From Platanthera guangdongensis (taxonomy: Eukaryota > Streptophyta > Magnoliopsida > Asparagales > Orchidaceae): DNA of 64,000 nucleotides. Each line of letters opens with the position of its first letter. Positions within the stretch are counted from its first letter, which is position 1. Below are positions 20,421 through 32,768 of the stretch, piece after piece. The position numbers were made by a program, and so were the translations under genes. Where the stretch lies: assembly GCA_039583875.1 (NCBI GenBank), contig CM077155.1:8792043-8856042 (forward strand), given 5' to 3'. Under the pieces are notes generated by a model. It was not told the origin of the DNA, searched no databases, and saw only the letters and a program-made list of their open reading frames with translations.

Positions 20421-22432
20421 TTGGGGTCCATGAAATTGCCAATCTGTAGAAAAGAGATTTTTGGCATTTGGAAAGAGAGGGTTAGACTCTTTATGGAAGC
20501 ATCTGACCCAAGAATATACATCACAGTCAAAGAAGGGCCATATGTGCCAATGAAGATATCCATTCTAGATGCAAATCAGAAAACTCCTAAGAACTATTCA
20601 GAAATGACCAAAGATGAAATCATTCTGGCCACTATGGACAAGAGGGCCCAGAATATTATTGTTAGTGCAATTGATGATGCAACATTTCAGAATTTAATTC
20701 ATTGTAAAACTTCTAAAGAAATGTGGGACACATTAATAGTCTATATGGAGGGATCAGAAGAAGTACGACAAGACAGGAAGTCTTTGTTAAATTAGGAATA
20801 TGAAAGCTTCAGACAAGGAAAGTCTGATAATATTATTGAATGCTACAAGAAGTTCTATAGGATAGTAAATAAATTGATGTCCTATGGAAGAGAATTCAGC
20901 AACTATGAGCTGAATGACAAGTTCTTAAGATCCCTGACTAAGGACTGGGACACCAAGATTTGTGCCATTAGGGAAATGACCAAATTAGCTGATATACCTC
21001 CTCCAACTTTATTTGGAAAACTGTTATCTTATGAGATGCAGTTATTTGTTAGAAAGGAGGAAGAGAAGACTACTAGAGTAGAGCACAAGGAATGATCTGT
21101 GGCCTTCAAAACTGAAGCCACTAGGAAGTATAGAAGCAAGTCTCCATCTCCACCTCAAATAGTTGCTGAGGCTGTGACAGATAATTCAAAAAGCAAGAAT
21201 TCAGATTGCAGTGAAAGTGATGAAGACTTTGCAGCATTCACTAGGCATTTTCAAAAGTTTCTGAAGAAGAAGCAGTGGAGGTCTAAGACTTCCACTTCTC
21301 AACCAAAAGATGACTATTATCAGAAAAGAAAGTCATCAAGGAATGACAGAAGCAGATCCAATCCAAGCAAAGCTACATCTTCAAAGATTGTGTAATATTG
21401 CTGCAATAGATAGGGACATGTAGTGGCTGACTATCCTGAAAAGAGGAAGGGTCAACTGACAAAAAGAAGACTCAGTTTAAGGGCAAAAAGGAAAAGTCCT
21501 TTGTTGCTAAGAAAGACAAAAGTTTGACTGATCAGTCATCTTCAGAAACAGACTCAGAAGCTGAAGCCTATATTGGATTGTTTGCTGAAGAGGATGAAGA
21601 TGAGTTCATGCAGTTAATGAATTCAATTTATGAGCATGAGGACAATCAGTGCAAATGGCTGATGGCCTTATCTAAAGGAGACAAAATCCAGGATCAGCCT
21701 GGACCAAGTAAGGTACAAAGTTGTTCTTCTAGTTCAATTTCTAGTACTGAGTCAGAATCAGATACATCTGCATCAAGTGATGTGGGTGGGTCTGAATCTG
21801 AAGGAGATATTCATCAGTTAATTGATGAATATAGGGACTTATTGCAGGCCTTAAAGAAAAGCAAAACCTTATCCAAAACTCAGGCAAAGGAGATTGCTAG
21901 TCTTAAATTGGCTGCTGCTGATTCAGACAAGTTATTTGATCAGAAACTGAATGAAATAGCCAGGCTGAAGAACATTACTGTTATTCAGATGGGTACTATT
22001 ACATTTAAGAATGATCAAATTAGAAATCTGGAGGCTAGACTTCAGAATGAGAGAGAGATTGTAGCAAGTTTTTCTAAACCAAAATCTGTTTTACCTTTGA
22101 TAGATGAGTTTGTACCTCATAAGTGTAAAACTGGATTGGGGTTTACAAAACCTGCCTGGACAGTTAAGTCCAGATCTAAGGGCAAAGCCCCAGCACTAAA
22201 CAAGAAGGCTGCAAGAGATAATCCAGCCAGGGTTGTACCTAAACAAAGGTACAACAGGTTTGAGTGCCGGTATTGTGGCAAGATAGGCCACTTTGCCATA
22301 GATTGTTGGCACAATTCAAGTGTCAAGGAGAGTAGCAAACTACCTGCTAGAAGAGCTACAGGTAGTTTTGTTAAAAGTCAAACTAACCTGCACCAAGGAC
22401 CCAAGAATTATTTGGGTTCTAAGGTTAAGTAA
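20421..22432 (+). pseudogene. Copia A gag, with stops and frameshift
   Basis: The capsid part 'FGIWKERVRLFMEASDPRIY' and 'NDKFLRSLTKDWDTKICAIR' is close to Copia B gag. Stops lie at 20794 (TAG), 21093 (TGA) and 21393 (TAA), with a frameshift near 21450. The first knuckle is ruined ('GHVVADY', last Cys is Tyr, as in Copia B). The second knuckle, 'CRYCGKIGHFAIDC' near 22265, is a complete CCHC. The part from 21524 has Ser/Asp/Glu-rich and coiled-coil segments, then a basic stretch. Confidence 0.88.
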
Positions 22433-22439
22433 TATGTTT

Positions 22440-25400
22440 TGCAGGTGAGTCCAAGTGACCATGCCCCTATATGATACTTGGACAGTGGATGTTCCAGGCA
22501 CATGACTGGAACTAGGGGGTTGCTGAAGGACTATACACCAATCAAGGATGGTCCTAAAGTTACCTTTGGTGGTTCAGAAAAATGAATCATCAAAGGCTTT
22601 GGTAACATTTCTAGTAACCAAATTACAATTACTCAAGTGGCTCATGTAAAGGGTTTGAAATATAACCTCATTAGCATAAGTCAGCTGAGTGATTTAGGAT
22701 ATGACATCTCATTTGTCAAGAATGGTTGTCATATCAAAAGGTCAAGTGATCAAAAGATCATTCTGATAGGATATAGGAAGAGAAATGTCTATTGTCTTGA
22801 CTTTGTATGTGAGAACAATGTTTCTCCTATTTGTCTTGTAGCTGATGAGAAAGTCTCACATTGTGTTAAATGGCACAAGAGGCTGGCTCATCTTAACTAT
22901 AAGACAATTGGCAAACTCTTTAGCAAAGAGTTAGTGAGTAATGGTTCTCGGGTTAAGTGTATAAAGGATGGGATATGCTCAGCTTGTCAAAAAGGCAAGC
23001 AGGCCAAATAAACCTTTCATAGCCTTGAGAACAAAGATGTTGTGAGGTGTCTATACCTCTTGCATATGGATCTTTTTGGTCCTATGCCAGTTCACAGCCT
23101 AGGTAGGAAGGTCTACACATTTGTGGTTGTAGATGACTGTTCAAGGTTTTCTTGGGTGTTCTTCCTTAGACAAAAATCTGAAACCTCAAGTATCTTATAT
23201 AGTTTGTTAAACAAATTCAGAATGAATTGGACAGTATAGTAGTCAAAATCAGAAGTGACCATGGTACTGAATTTAAGTCTGAAAGTATGACAAAACTGTG
23301 TGAAGAATTTGGAATTTTTCAGGAATTTTCCTCAACAAGAACACCTCAGCAAAATGGTATTGTTGAAAGGAAAAATAGAACCTTGATAGAGGCTGGTAGA
23401 ACCCTTTTGAGTGACACATCCCTCCTAGAATATTTCTGGGCTGAGACAGTAAACACTGCTTGTCATGTGATCAATAGGGCTACTATGAGATTGTGAAGGG
23501 CAGAAAACCAAATTTATCCTATTTCAGGATCTTTGGTTGCAAGTGCTATATCCTTAACAATGGTAAGTCTTATCTAACCAAGTTTGTTGCCAAATCCCAA
23601 GAGGGGATCTTTGTTGGGTACAACAATAATAGTAAGGCTTATAGGGTCTACAACTTGATTACTCAAGTTGTAGAAGAGTCTGTTCATGTAGTTTTTGATG
23701 AAGCTAGACTTATTAACAATGAATTGCCAAGAAGTGTTTGCAGCTCTACAGGTGTAACTGATAAGATGGACAAGCTTACCTTAACAGAAGGTCCTTCTGC
23801 AAGTCAGCAGGTGGAAGATGGTGGTTGTTGTCCAGGGGGAGTACAAGATACTCCTGATGCTGAAGAAGACCAAGAGATGCATCTAAATGAAGAGACTGAA
23901 GGTGTACAACCTGAAGACAGACTGCCTCCAGCAAATAGACACTTAAAGGATCATCCAGCTAATCAAATAATTGGAGATCCCAGACAAGGGGTGCAAACAA
24001 GGAGCAGGAATCTAAGTACAGTTCTTCACTCCAGTTTTCTATCCCAAGTAGAGCCAAAGAAGTTTGAAGAAGCAATCCTAGACCCTCATTGGATTGAAGC
24101 CATGCAAGAGGAGCTGAATTAATTCAAAAGATGCAAGGTCTGGGAGATAGTTCCTAAGCCCAAGGACCACAACATTATTGGAACTAAGTAGATCTTTAGG
24201 AACAAGTTGGATGAGAATGGAATCATCATAAAGAATAAAGCTAGACTTGTTGCAAAGGGATATAGGCAGGAAGAAGGTATTGATTTTGATCAAACCTTTG
24301 CTCCAGTAGCAAGACTGGAAGCAATAAGGATGTTCCTTGCCTATGCAACATATCAAGGATTTAAGGTATATCAAATGGATGTTAAATCAGCTTTTCTGAA
24401 TGGAAATCTGAAGGAAGAAGTCTATGTAGAGCAGCCATCAGGTTTCGTTGATTCTATTAAACCTGATTATGTGTATAGACTTAGGAAGGCTTTGTATGGG
24501 TTAAAACAAGCCCCATGGGCTTGGTATGAAACCCTGTCTAGTTTCCTCATTGAGAATAAATTCTCAAGGGAAAAAATAGACAAGACTCTATTCCTTAGGG
24601 AATCCAGAGGCAAGATTATCTTAGTCCAAATATATGTAGATGACATAATATTTGGGTCTACAGAAAGTAGTCTTTGCAGAAAGTTTGCAAAACTCATGCA
24701 AGGATAATTTGAAATGAGCGGTATGGGGGAACTTAAGTTCTTCTTGGGTCTCCAAGTTAGACAGACTGAAGACGGATTATCCATATGCCAGTCTAAGTTC
24801 ACCCTAGAGTTGATAAGGAAGTATGGTATGGAATCATCCACTACCATGAAAACTCCTATTGGGTCAAGCATGTCTCTAAGCAAAGATGATGGAGGGAAAC
24901 TTGTAGATGAAACTTTGTATAGAGGGATATTTGGCTCCCTACTGTATTTGACTGTTAGTAGACTAGATATCATGTATGCTACATGTGTCTGTGCTAGGTA
25001 TCAAGCTTGCCCTAAAGAATCTCATCTGACAGCAGTCAAAAGGATTTTGAGATATCTTAAGGGCACACTTTATCTAGGCCTTTGGTACCCTAGGAATGGA
25101 GATTTTGTACTGACAGGTTATTCAGATGCAGATTTTGCATGCTGCAAGGAAGATAAGAAGAGTACTACAGGAACCTGTCAATTTCTAGGTGGAAGGCTGG
25201 TGTCATGTAGTTGTAAGAAGCAGACCAGTGTGGCCATCTCCACAGCTGAGTCAGAGTATGTTGCTGCAGGAAGCTGCTGTGCACAACTACTATGGATACA
25301 ACACCAGCTAGAAGATTATGGTATTCAAGTAAGTAGAACACATTTACTTTGTGATTCTACAAGTGCTATTTCTATTGCAAATAATCTTGTCTCACATAGT

Positions 25401-25577
25401 AGGACTAAGCACATAGATATTAAATACCATTTTCTAAGAGAACATGTAGAAAAAGAAGACATTTCCCTAGAGTATGTTAAGACAGATAATCAGTTAGCTG
25501 ATATGTTTACTAAGCCCTTAGATGAAACCAAATTCAATAAGTTTAAAATTGAATTAGGAATGATAAACTTAGAATAG
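22440..25577 (+). pseudogene. Copia A pol (protease, integrase, RT, RNase H), with stops
   Basis: Protease 'YLDSGCSRHMTG' follows a TGA that replaces its W. Integrase shows 'HKRLAHLNYKTIG', 'CSACQKGKQAK', 'RSDHGTEFKSES' and 'PQQNGIVERKNRT'. RT contains '[20 protein letters not shown]' and '[14 protein letters not shown]'. RNase H contains 'GYSDADFACC', '[19 protein letters not shown]' and 'CDSTSAISIAN' and ends with 'ADMFTKPLDETKF'. Stops lie near 22472, 22585, 23009, 24119, 24189 and 24704, with frameshifts near 23230 and 23494. Several stops read as TGG-to-TAG/TGA or CAA/CAG-to-TAA/TAG changes. The stop at 25575 is the genuine end. Confidence 0.92.
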
Positions 25578-25603
25578 TTTAAAAAAAATGGCTAAGTAAA
25601 ATA

Positions 25604-26040
25604 GTGTCGACACACAGAGTTGTCTGTGTCGACACATAGAAGTGGTGTCGACATTTCAGAGAAATGGTGTCGACACAAATAGACAGTAAGTGTCGACACT
25701 TCAGAGAATTAGTGTCGACACATGCAGAGTAGGTGTCGACACAACCAAGGTGGTGTCGACACTTAGGATTTACACAGAATTCGTCGAGTAGAGTCTCGAC
25801 TAAGTGTCGAGCTAAGATATATAATTGTCGACACATATATTCTGTCGACTATATTTGTGTCGACGCATTGTTGTAAAAACATTAGAAGTACATGTCGACA
25901 CTTTTCAACAGTGTCGACACATTTCAAGTATTTTGACGCGCCTTTTCACCTTCGATTTTAGAAAGGTATAAATAGGTCTTCACCATTGTTTGTCGACACG
26001 CTCACCATAGTTTTGAGACCAAACTTGTGTGTCGACATCT
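25604..26040. repeat. GTGTCGACAC array between pol and the extra ORF of Copia A
   Basis: Roughly fifteen copies of the same palindrome as in the LTR, some partial (GTGTCGACA, GTCGAC), fill the 430 bp between the pol stop and the extra ORF start. This segment is not a copy of the LTR: spacers differ. The motif therefore occurs at two functionally similar places in one element. Confidence 0.92.
25967..25974 (+). promoter_or_regulatory. Candidate internal TATA box before the Copia A extra ORF
   Basis: TATAAATA at a distance of 101 bp from the ATG at 26075, embedded in the palindrome array. A pyrimidine/A-rich leader without ATG until 26075, apart from 26027 in the same frame, follows. This would let the extra ORF be transcribed separately from gag-pol. 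Confidence 0.55.
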
Positions 26041-26074
26041 CTCTTCTCTAAATTCAAAATTTCTTCAAACCCTA

Positions 26075-28898
26075 ATGGCGCCCAAGCTCGAAGAGAACAT
26101 TAATGAAGGATATGAGCTCGTGCGACACGCCTTTGATGACGCGGAACCAGAAATCCAAGGTGTGGTAATCCTAGTTGCAGAGACTGGATTAGAGTATCTT
26201 GTATCAGAACCAATCAAGATCTGGAAGAAGGAGGTCCTTGAATTCTTGAGTACAGCTACTCTTGATAAATCTGGACTCAAGATTAAGTCCAAAGTTCATG
26301 AGGCAAAAGTCAAGATTACCCTTAAAAGTCTAAGAAAGATTCTACATCTCCCTAGAACTAAAGAAGAGGAAGATGTACCTGCATCAAAGACAAGGGAGGC
26401 ACTAGAATGGTGTGGTTTAGATTCAAGCCTGAAAATTGGATCAGTTTTCAACAGGAAAGGCATGAACATGCAGGGCAAGTTTTTATCTGAAATAGTAGGC
26501 AAGGTAATTCTGAGCAAGCCTGGTGTGCATGATAGAATTTCAGCTCACATGTTCAGTTTGATGACAAAGATAATTTTCAAACTTAATACTGATTGGTCAA
26601 TAGTCATGTTTGAAAAGATAAAAGAGAGTCTGAAGAAACACAATCTGGGTAGAATTCTGAGTTTATACTTAGCTGGAAGTATTCCTGAAGTGATGAACCA
26701 AGCTGCAGGTTCAAAGATAAACCACATGAGGAGAATGGATGTTAGAATTTTCTCAAGGTGGGATAGAGTATTGACAAAAGAAATTCCTACACCAGAGAAG
26801 GAAACACATCAGAAGAAGAATTAGAAGAAAGCCATTGTGGCTCCAGAATCCTCAAGTAGCTCAGAGGATCAGGTGGCCTTTAGTTCTGATGATGGAGAAG
26901 ATGACAATGCTGGAAAGTCATCAGCAAGACAAGAAGATGCTCAGAGGCAGGGGGAGCTACCATCAGCTAGCCCTATTCACCTGGATCCACTCCAGGGGGA
27001 GTCTCTACATGTAGATGAGCCAACCCAATTAGAGAGTGAAAGGGCTACCCAAACAATTCTAGAGGTAATCACTGAAGTTAATCAATTAAATTTCAATATT
27101 GAGGATGAAGTTCTGACTGAATCATTACATGATGTTGATCAGCATACACAGTCACATAGTCAACCACAAGATGTTGTCATGGAGGACACATCAGTTGCTG
27201 ATAAAGTAGAATCAGTTGCTCCAGAGTTGAGAGATTCTCCTGTACAACCTCAACATGAGTTTACATTAGAAGAGCTGTTCCCTGATCTTTTACAGACTGA
27301 CTTTGAGGGAGAGAAAGCAGCTGTTGAGGGGGAGAAGGTCAATCTTGAGGGGGAGCAAATAGAGGAAACTGCTACAAAAGAGACTGAGGAGCAAAGGAAT
27401 GTTGAGGAACTACCAAGGACTGAGAAGGATTTACCTCCTAGTCCTGAGGACAGGGTAGACATTGCTAGTACATCTTAATCTGAAGATAAAGAGCCTACTA
27501 GAGACAAGAAAAGGAAGTTACAAGTCTTCAAGAGAAGAAGTCAAAGCTACAAGAAAGCTTTACAAACAGTTGCTCCACAACAAGCTCCAACAAATGAATA
27601 TAGTTCCTTGTTGGTGGCTTTGCAAATAAAACTGGATGAGCAAAGAAAAGCTATGAAAACTTATATGGATGAGCACCATAAGGAATTACAATTGTCCTTA
27701 GCTCAAGACATCAAATCTATTAGATTTGAAGTTAATCAACATAAAAAGGAAATGACTGATTATTTCCATAAAGGAGGCAATGCAGTGGTCTATCTGGCTA
27801 CTCATCAAGAGAACATTAAGAAACAGGTTGATGACATGGCAATAAAACAAGGATATGTCCTGGAAAATCAGCTCAGAATGAATGATAATCTGACTGCTTC
27901 TCATAATTCCATTGTCACTGAAATGAAAAATATAGCTACTGCACAGACTGCTGTAACTGCTACTGCCAAAGAAGCCTTTGATAAGAAACTACAAGAGAGC
28001 CTAACTACTGTTAAAACTACCATTGAAGATTCTCAGAAGGCAATTACTGACAAGTTATAAAGGTTAAAACCTTTTTATAAAGATGGAGTTAACTATTTAA
28101 ATGCTCAAATCAGATTCCAAAAGGATGATCTTAGAGATCATATAGAAAGAGAAGTCATAAAGGGGGAGAGGGTATTAGTCAAAGCAGGCTCTGATCATGC
28201 CAAATGGATTTCAAACTCCATCAGAGCTACCCTTGGATATCCACCCTTGTGTGATGATGATAATGTGGCAGAATCTGGGATTAATCCTGCATATTTTGGA
28301 GGAGAACAAGCTGAAGTGGCTCAAGTGATATATCCTCCTGCAGATTTTGACATGATACATCAAGAGGTACAGTCTATGTATAGTCCTCCTGAGGGTAAAC
28401 AAAATGTTATTCTTGAGAAAGTAGTACAGCCTGTGCTAGAGGCAATATTAAAAGAGCAAGAGGCATTACTAAAACAGCAAGAAGCTCAATTATCTAAGAA
28501 GAGGTTCAGAGAGCAGCTGAATTAAGGCCAGACTTTGAGCAATGGAGCCCAACCTCTAGGAATATCATATTAACTGCTTGGAAGGCTGCAAAAGATAATT
28601 TTCTAGAGAGGGGCAAATGGTATTGTGACCAGGAATGGAAAAAGGATGAAGCTAGGCAAGAGGTCATAGTACAATACAGAAGGAAGGCTAAATTAGGGAA
28701 GCTACCTCCTAATGCACAGGAGCCTAGCAAGTATTTCCCTAAGCCTTATCATTATTTTGAGAGACAGAAGATAAGGGCTGAAGAACAGAAAAAGAAAGAT
28801 CTTAAAGGGAAGAAGCCTGCTATGACAATGATGCTCCAGTTCAAGCAAAGATTCAATCTGGAAAGGGCATTGTTATCAAGGAGCCAGAGCAGCCATAG
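26075..28898 (+). pseudogene. Copia A extra ORF after pol (about 930 codons, with stops)
   Basis: A single frame starts at ATG 26075 (MAPKLEEN) and runs to 28525, broken only by TAG 26822, TAA 27476 and TAA 28058. A frameshift near 28497 and a second near 28825 lead to a likely end at TAG 28896. Order: a globular N-terminal domain of about 230 residues ending 'RIFSRW'; an acidic, Ser/Glu/Gln-rich region; a basic 'DKKRKLQVFKRR' that could be a nuclear localisation signal; a long coiled coil (27600-28060); and a Lys/Glu-rich C-terminus with 'GKWYCDQEW'. No signal peptide or convincing membrane span is seen. The N-terminal domain is homologous to that of Copia C (38356-40542) and resembles the 'putative plant transposon protein' group. 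SIRE elements are known for an extra 'env-like' ORF at this place; the look here is of a nuclear or DNA-associated protein. Function unknown. Confidence 0.8.
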
Positions 28899-29131
28899 AT
28901 TAGGATTTTCTTAAGTTTACAACTCTGTAATCTTTTACATTAAAATCAATGTAAACTTTTGATAATGAGACTATTGGAAGTTATAACAAAAAAATGTTTG
29001 ATCTGTTACATTTGTATTCTGTAATGATTGTTTATACATATTTTGTTAAGTATTTACCCTATCATATAATACTGTTTTACATCATACTGTATGGTGTATA
29101 TCATTGACTAAGGGTTATGACTTCTCCAAAT

Positions 29132-29141
29132 AGGGGGAGAT
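29132..29141 (+). other. Copia A polypurine tract
   Basis: AGGGGGAGAT directly before the 3' LTR start TGTTGGG. Confidence 0.88.
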
Positions 29142-30995
29142 TGTTGGGTACATTGTAATATATGTACCTGATTTGAAGAAGCCTCACCCTACTCAATGAT
29201 ATACATCAAGGTGTATTTGATGTACTTTGAGTTTATTTGTGCAGGTTAAGTAACTGCAGGAATGCAGAAAAGTTTCTAAGTCCATGTGTCGACACCTAGA
29301 GGTGAAGTGTCGACACTTATGAAGGCTAGTGTCGACACCTAGAGAAGTTGTGTCAACACTTGGAGTAATTGTGTCGACACCAGTAAGGTAGAGTCGACAC
29401 CAGAAGAAAAGTGTCGACACATACATGCAGTGTCGACACGCAGTGAAGAATTATCTACATAATCAGTGTCGACACTTAGAGGTAGTGTCGACACCCAGAG
29501 AAACTTTGTCGACATCAAAAGTGTCGACACCAGGAGGCTGTGTCGACACTCAGCAAACTTCAACAAAGTTAAAGTACTTGTATCGACACAAAGGAGATGT
29601 GTCGACACTCAGCAAAGTTTCAACACATGAAGGCATGTGTCGACACAAAGGAGATGTGTCGACACTCAGCAAAGTTTCAACACAACAAGATGTGTCGACA
29701 CAAAGGAGTTGTGTCGACACACAACAGAATTCAACTAAGTATTAAATAAGAAGTACTTGTGTCGACACACAGAATCAGTGTCGACACATTCAACAGAAGG
29801 CTTGTGTCGACACACAGGATCAGTGTCGACACATTCTGAAGAAGCAGTGTCGAGAAGCTGTGACAACAACACAAGGAGTTGTGTCGACACCATTAAGGCT
29901 AGTGTCGACACTTAGTCTACTTGTGTCGACACTTAGTCTATTTGTGTCGACACATAATGACTATCTGTCTCGACACTTTCAGACAGTGACAGAGATTTCA
30001 AGAAGTGACTGGATGACTTGACAGCTGTCATTTCAACCGGTCAACTGCAACTGTCAGAGCCGTCAGAAAGTTGTTAGAAACCGGATCAACCGGTTATCTT
30101 GGAGGAAGACTATTTAAAGACCTTTCTCCTTCAACAGAGAGGGAGATTACAGATTGACAATAATCAATCAAGAGATCTAACAACACAAATGAAGAATACC
30201 TTCAACAGAAGATCTAAGAAGTAGGAGAGAGAGAGCTCCTTCTAAGAAGAGCAGCTGCTAAACTGGGCTGCTAAGTAAGATTCAGATTGAGATCTGAATC
30301 TCAAGACATCAGTTGATTGAAGAACATCTGCACAGGAGATTCAACCCTACTGTGTTCAAATTCAAGAAGCTTTGAAGAAAGACAAGGGTGGTTGATCTCT
30401 GCCAAGTTCTTCCAAGAACTCATCAAGAAGCCAGTCAACTCATCTCTCTCTGTCAGAGTTATGGTTATTGACTTTGTAAACTTTATTTTCTGTAAGATCC
30501 TAAGGGATCTGAGTTGTAAGCCTAAACTATAAATGCTGAGGTAGGGCTTTTGTGCCTGAGTGTAGGAGATACTATTCTCTGAGTGTAGGCCTTGATTAAA
30601 GGCTGAGGTAGGGTTGTTTAGCTTGAGTGTAGGTCTTGTTGAAGACTGAGTGGTAGGGCTTTGTGCGTGAGTTGTAGGAGTGGGGACACTCTGAGTTGTA
30701 GGAACCTGTTTGGGGTTCTGAGTTGTAAGATCTGAGGATTTGAGAATAAGTGGAGAAGTTAGGCCGAATCTATTACACTACTAGATAGGCGAAGGGGGAA
30801 AGTGGATGTACCCAGACCTTGGGGAACCACTATAAATCCTGTGTACACTCTGTGTATGTTTGATTGTATGGTTGCTGTGTTGTGATAATTGTAGAATTAT
30901 ATTTATTGTACAGTATTTCTGCCTTTAAAGTCAAAAATATAAAGGTCACCTATTCACCCCCCCCCCCTCTAGGTGATTAGGCACTATTACTTTCA
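29142..30995 (+). repeat. Copia A 3' LTR
   Basis: Pairs with 18476-20304. Differences are scattered substitutions, a small duplication ('cgacacttagtcta' repeated near 29920) and a longer C tract near 30960. The palindrome array is at 29286-29979 and the TATA-like box at 30109-30119. Confidence 0.95.
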
Positions 30996-31000
30996 CTAGG

Positions 31001-32651
31001 CCACGTCCTTAGAGTCAACATCAGATGAACCAGCTATCAACAAGACTATCAGGGACTCAAGACTTAGAAGATTTCAAGACCAAGTAAAATGAGTTCGACG
31101 TTCGTCAAACTCAGGTCGACGAAAGATGTTCTCAGCTCGATGATCTTGAGATATTTCTCTGAGCTGAGCTCGACGATCTTCATTCTCTGATCGATGAAAA
31201 TTGGGATATTTCTTCAACTATCTAAAGTCAGGATAACTCCAAATTATTTGAAGTCCGGCTTCAGACTTTGTTCGACGAACTGGATCCTGAGCTCGATGAA
31301 CTTGGACCTCAACTTCACAAGAACCTTCAGTTAGAAGTCCTCAGGTCGACGAACTTTGTTCATTGGTCGACGAAATCTGGATCCTTTACTTCAGCACCTA
31401 TATTCATGAATTATTTTAAGTCCAGAATAGTTGCTGAACTCCAGTCGACGAAATTACAACCTCAGCTCGACGAACCTCACACAGAAAAAGCAAAGGCTCT
31501 GAAGCATGCAGTTATGTTTTCAGCTCGACGATCTTGGAACTCAGCTCGACGAACAGAAGCTGTCTAGTCAACGAATACAAAATCTCAGTTCGACAAACTA
31601 GTAACTCGGCTCGACGAATTCTGTTATTCGTTCGAATACTCTAGACTTAGTCATTTCCGGCCTTCTGTCCCCATTCCAATGCGGAAATTCCTGAGTAATT
31701 AATGCTCTACATTCTCTGAATGTATCCGTTAGAAGGAGCATTGATTACGGTCTTCTTCAGGAATATTACTTGTCGATTTTCCACGGGACAGTTGAGGAAA
31801 TGATTCAATGTCGATTATTCTCAAGGCGTCAGCATTAATTACCGATGATTCAAATTTTTGAAAAGATATAGAAGCATACAAGATCGATAATCGGCAGTCT
31901 GGAAGAACATACTCAGTCAGAAAAATATAGACGACATAGACTGACTGCAAGAATTCATACAGTAGTAGAAAAGCTTCACACAAAAAATCATACTGAAGCT
32001 TACAGTGACATGCAGTGATCATACCTCCAGGACTTCCAAGGACAACAAAATAACAAATCAGTCAAGAAGCTTTTGCATCACTGCCTGTCAAGAACTCTGA
32101 TTGAAGACCTATCACCCTACAGCAAAGCTTCCAAATCTTCCTGAACCATTCAATATTTCAGGGGGAGCTTTTGCTAAACATCAATCCACTTAAGTTTTCT
32201 CAGTTTTTTGAGAAAGAGAAGACAAAATCACTCTCTTACCCCTCCTGTATAAAGGGTTGTCATCTCCCTTCAAAAGTGATTCCTGGTTGCAAGTCTCCTA
32301 ACCAAAAGACTTGAGTTGGTTTTTGGGGACCTGATCAAAACTCATTAGTGTCAGGCACCTGATCAAAAACCTGAGTGGATTCCTACCAGGGTGGTAGAAG
32401 AGTGGACTACCCAGATTTGGGGAACCACTATAAATTTCTTGTGTCGTCTGGTTGCCTATCTTTTTCTTTTTGTTCTTGCTGTGTGGCTGTGATTAGGTTA
32501 ACTATTTTCCATTTTCCAGTTTCCTAATTACTGCACCTTTTCAGTTTACAGCAAAAGCTGTAACAGCACCTTTATATGGACCTAACAAATTTTAAATATA
32601 CTCTATTCACCCCCCCCCTCTTGAGTATTGTAGACCTAACCCTCACTTTCA
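31001..32651 (+). repeat. Copia C 5' LTR, remainder
   Basis: Continues 18379-18475 after the Copia A insertion and pairs with 40793-42425. It contains the TCGACGAA motif array (31093-31646), a TATA box TGTATAAAGG at 32246-32255 and a C tract close to the end CTTTCA. Confidence 0.93.
31093..31646. repeat. TTCGACGAA motif array in Copia C 5' LTR
   Basis: About twenty sites of the type GTTCGACGAA, GCTCGACGA or the complement TTCGTCGA, often with one-base variants, spaced irregularly over 550 bp. The equivalent array in the 3' LTR is at 40884-41430. Confidence 0.9.
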
Positions 32652-32668
32652 ATTGGTATCAGAGGAGG
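32652..32668 (+). other. Copia C primer-binding site
   Basis: ATTGGTATCAGAGGAGG follows the LTR end; TTGGTATCAGAG is the initiator-tRNA-Met type site. Confidence 0.88.
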
Positions 32669-32768
32669 TTCCCTTGGTTGCACAAGTTAAATCTTGAACC
32701 CAAAGATCCCTTGTTAGATCTACACATCACCTTCATTCACATTTAACTTTTAAAGTAGAAACACAGCC

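Larger units (their letters stand above)
18476..30995 (+). mobile_element. Copia A: SIRE-type element carrying an extra ORF
   Basis: A 12,520-bp plus-strand element with LTRs of 1,829 and 1,854 bp (TGTTGGGTAC...CTTTCA) and a perfect 5-bp TSD CTAGG (18471-18475, 30996-31000), nested in the 5' LTR of Copia C. The order is PBS, gag, protease-integrase-RT-RNase H, a GTGTCGACAC array with its own TATA box, a long extra ORF, and PPT. At least eight premature stops plus frameshifts are spread over gag, pol and the extra ORF. It must be younger than Copia C because it interrupts it. Confidence 0.95.

Noticed and set aside
26075..28898. Retroviral-type envelope gene
   Set aside because: No signal peptide, cleavage site or convincing membrane span; the basic clusters and coiled coil fit an internal protein better.
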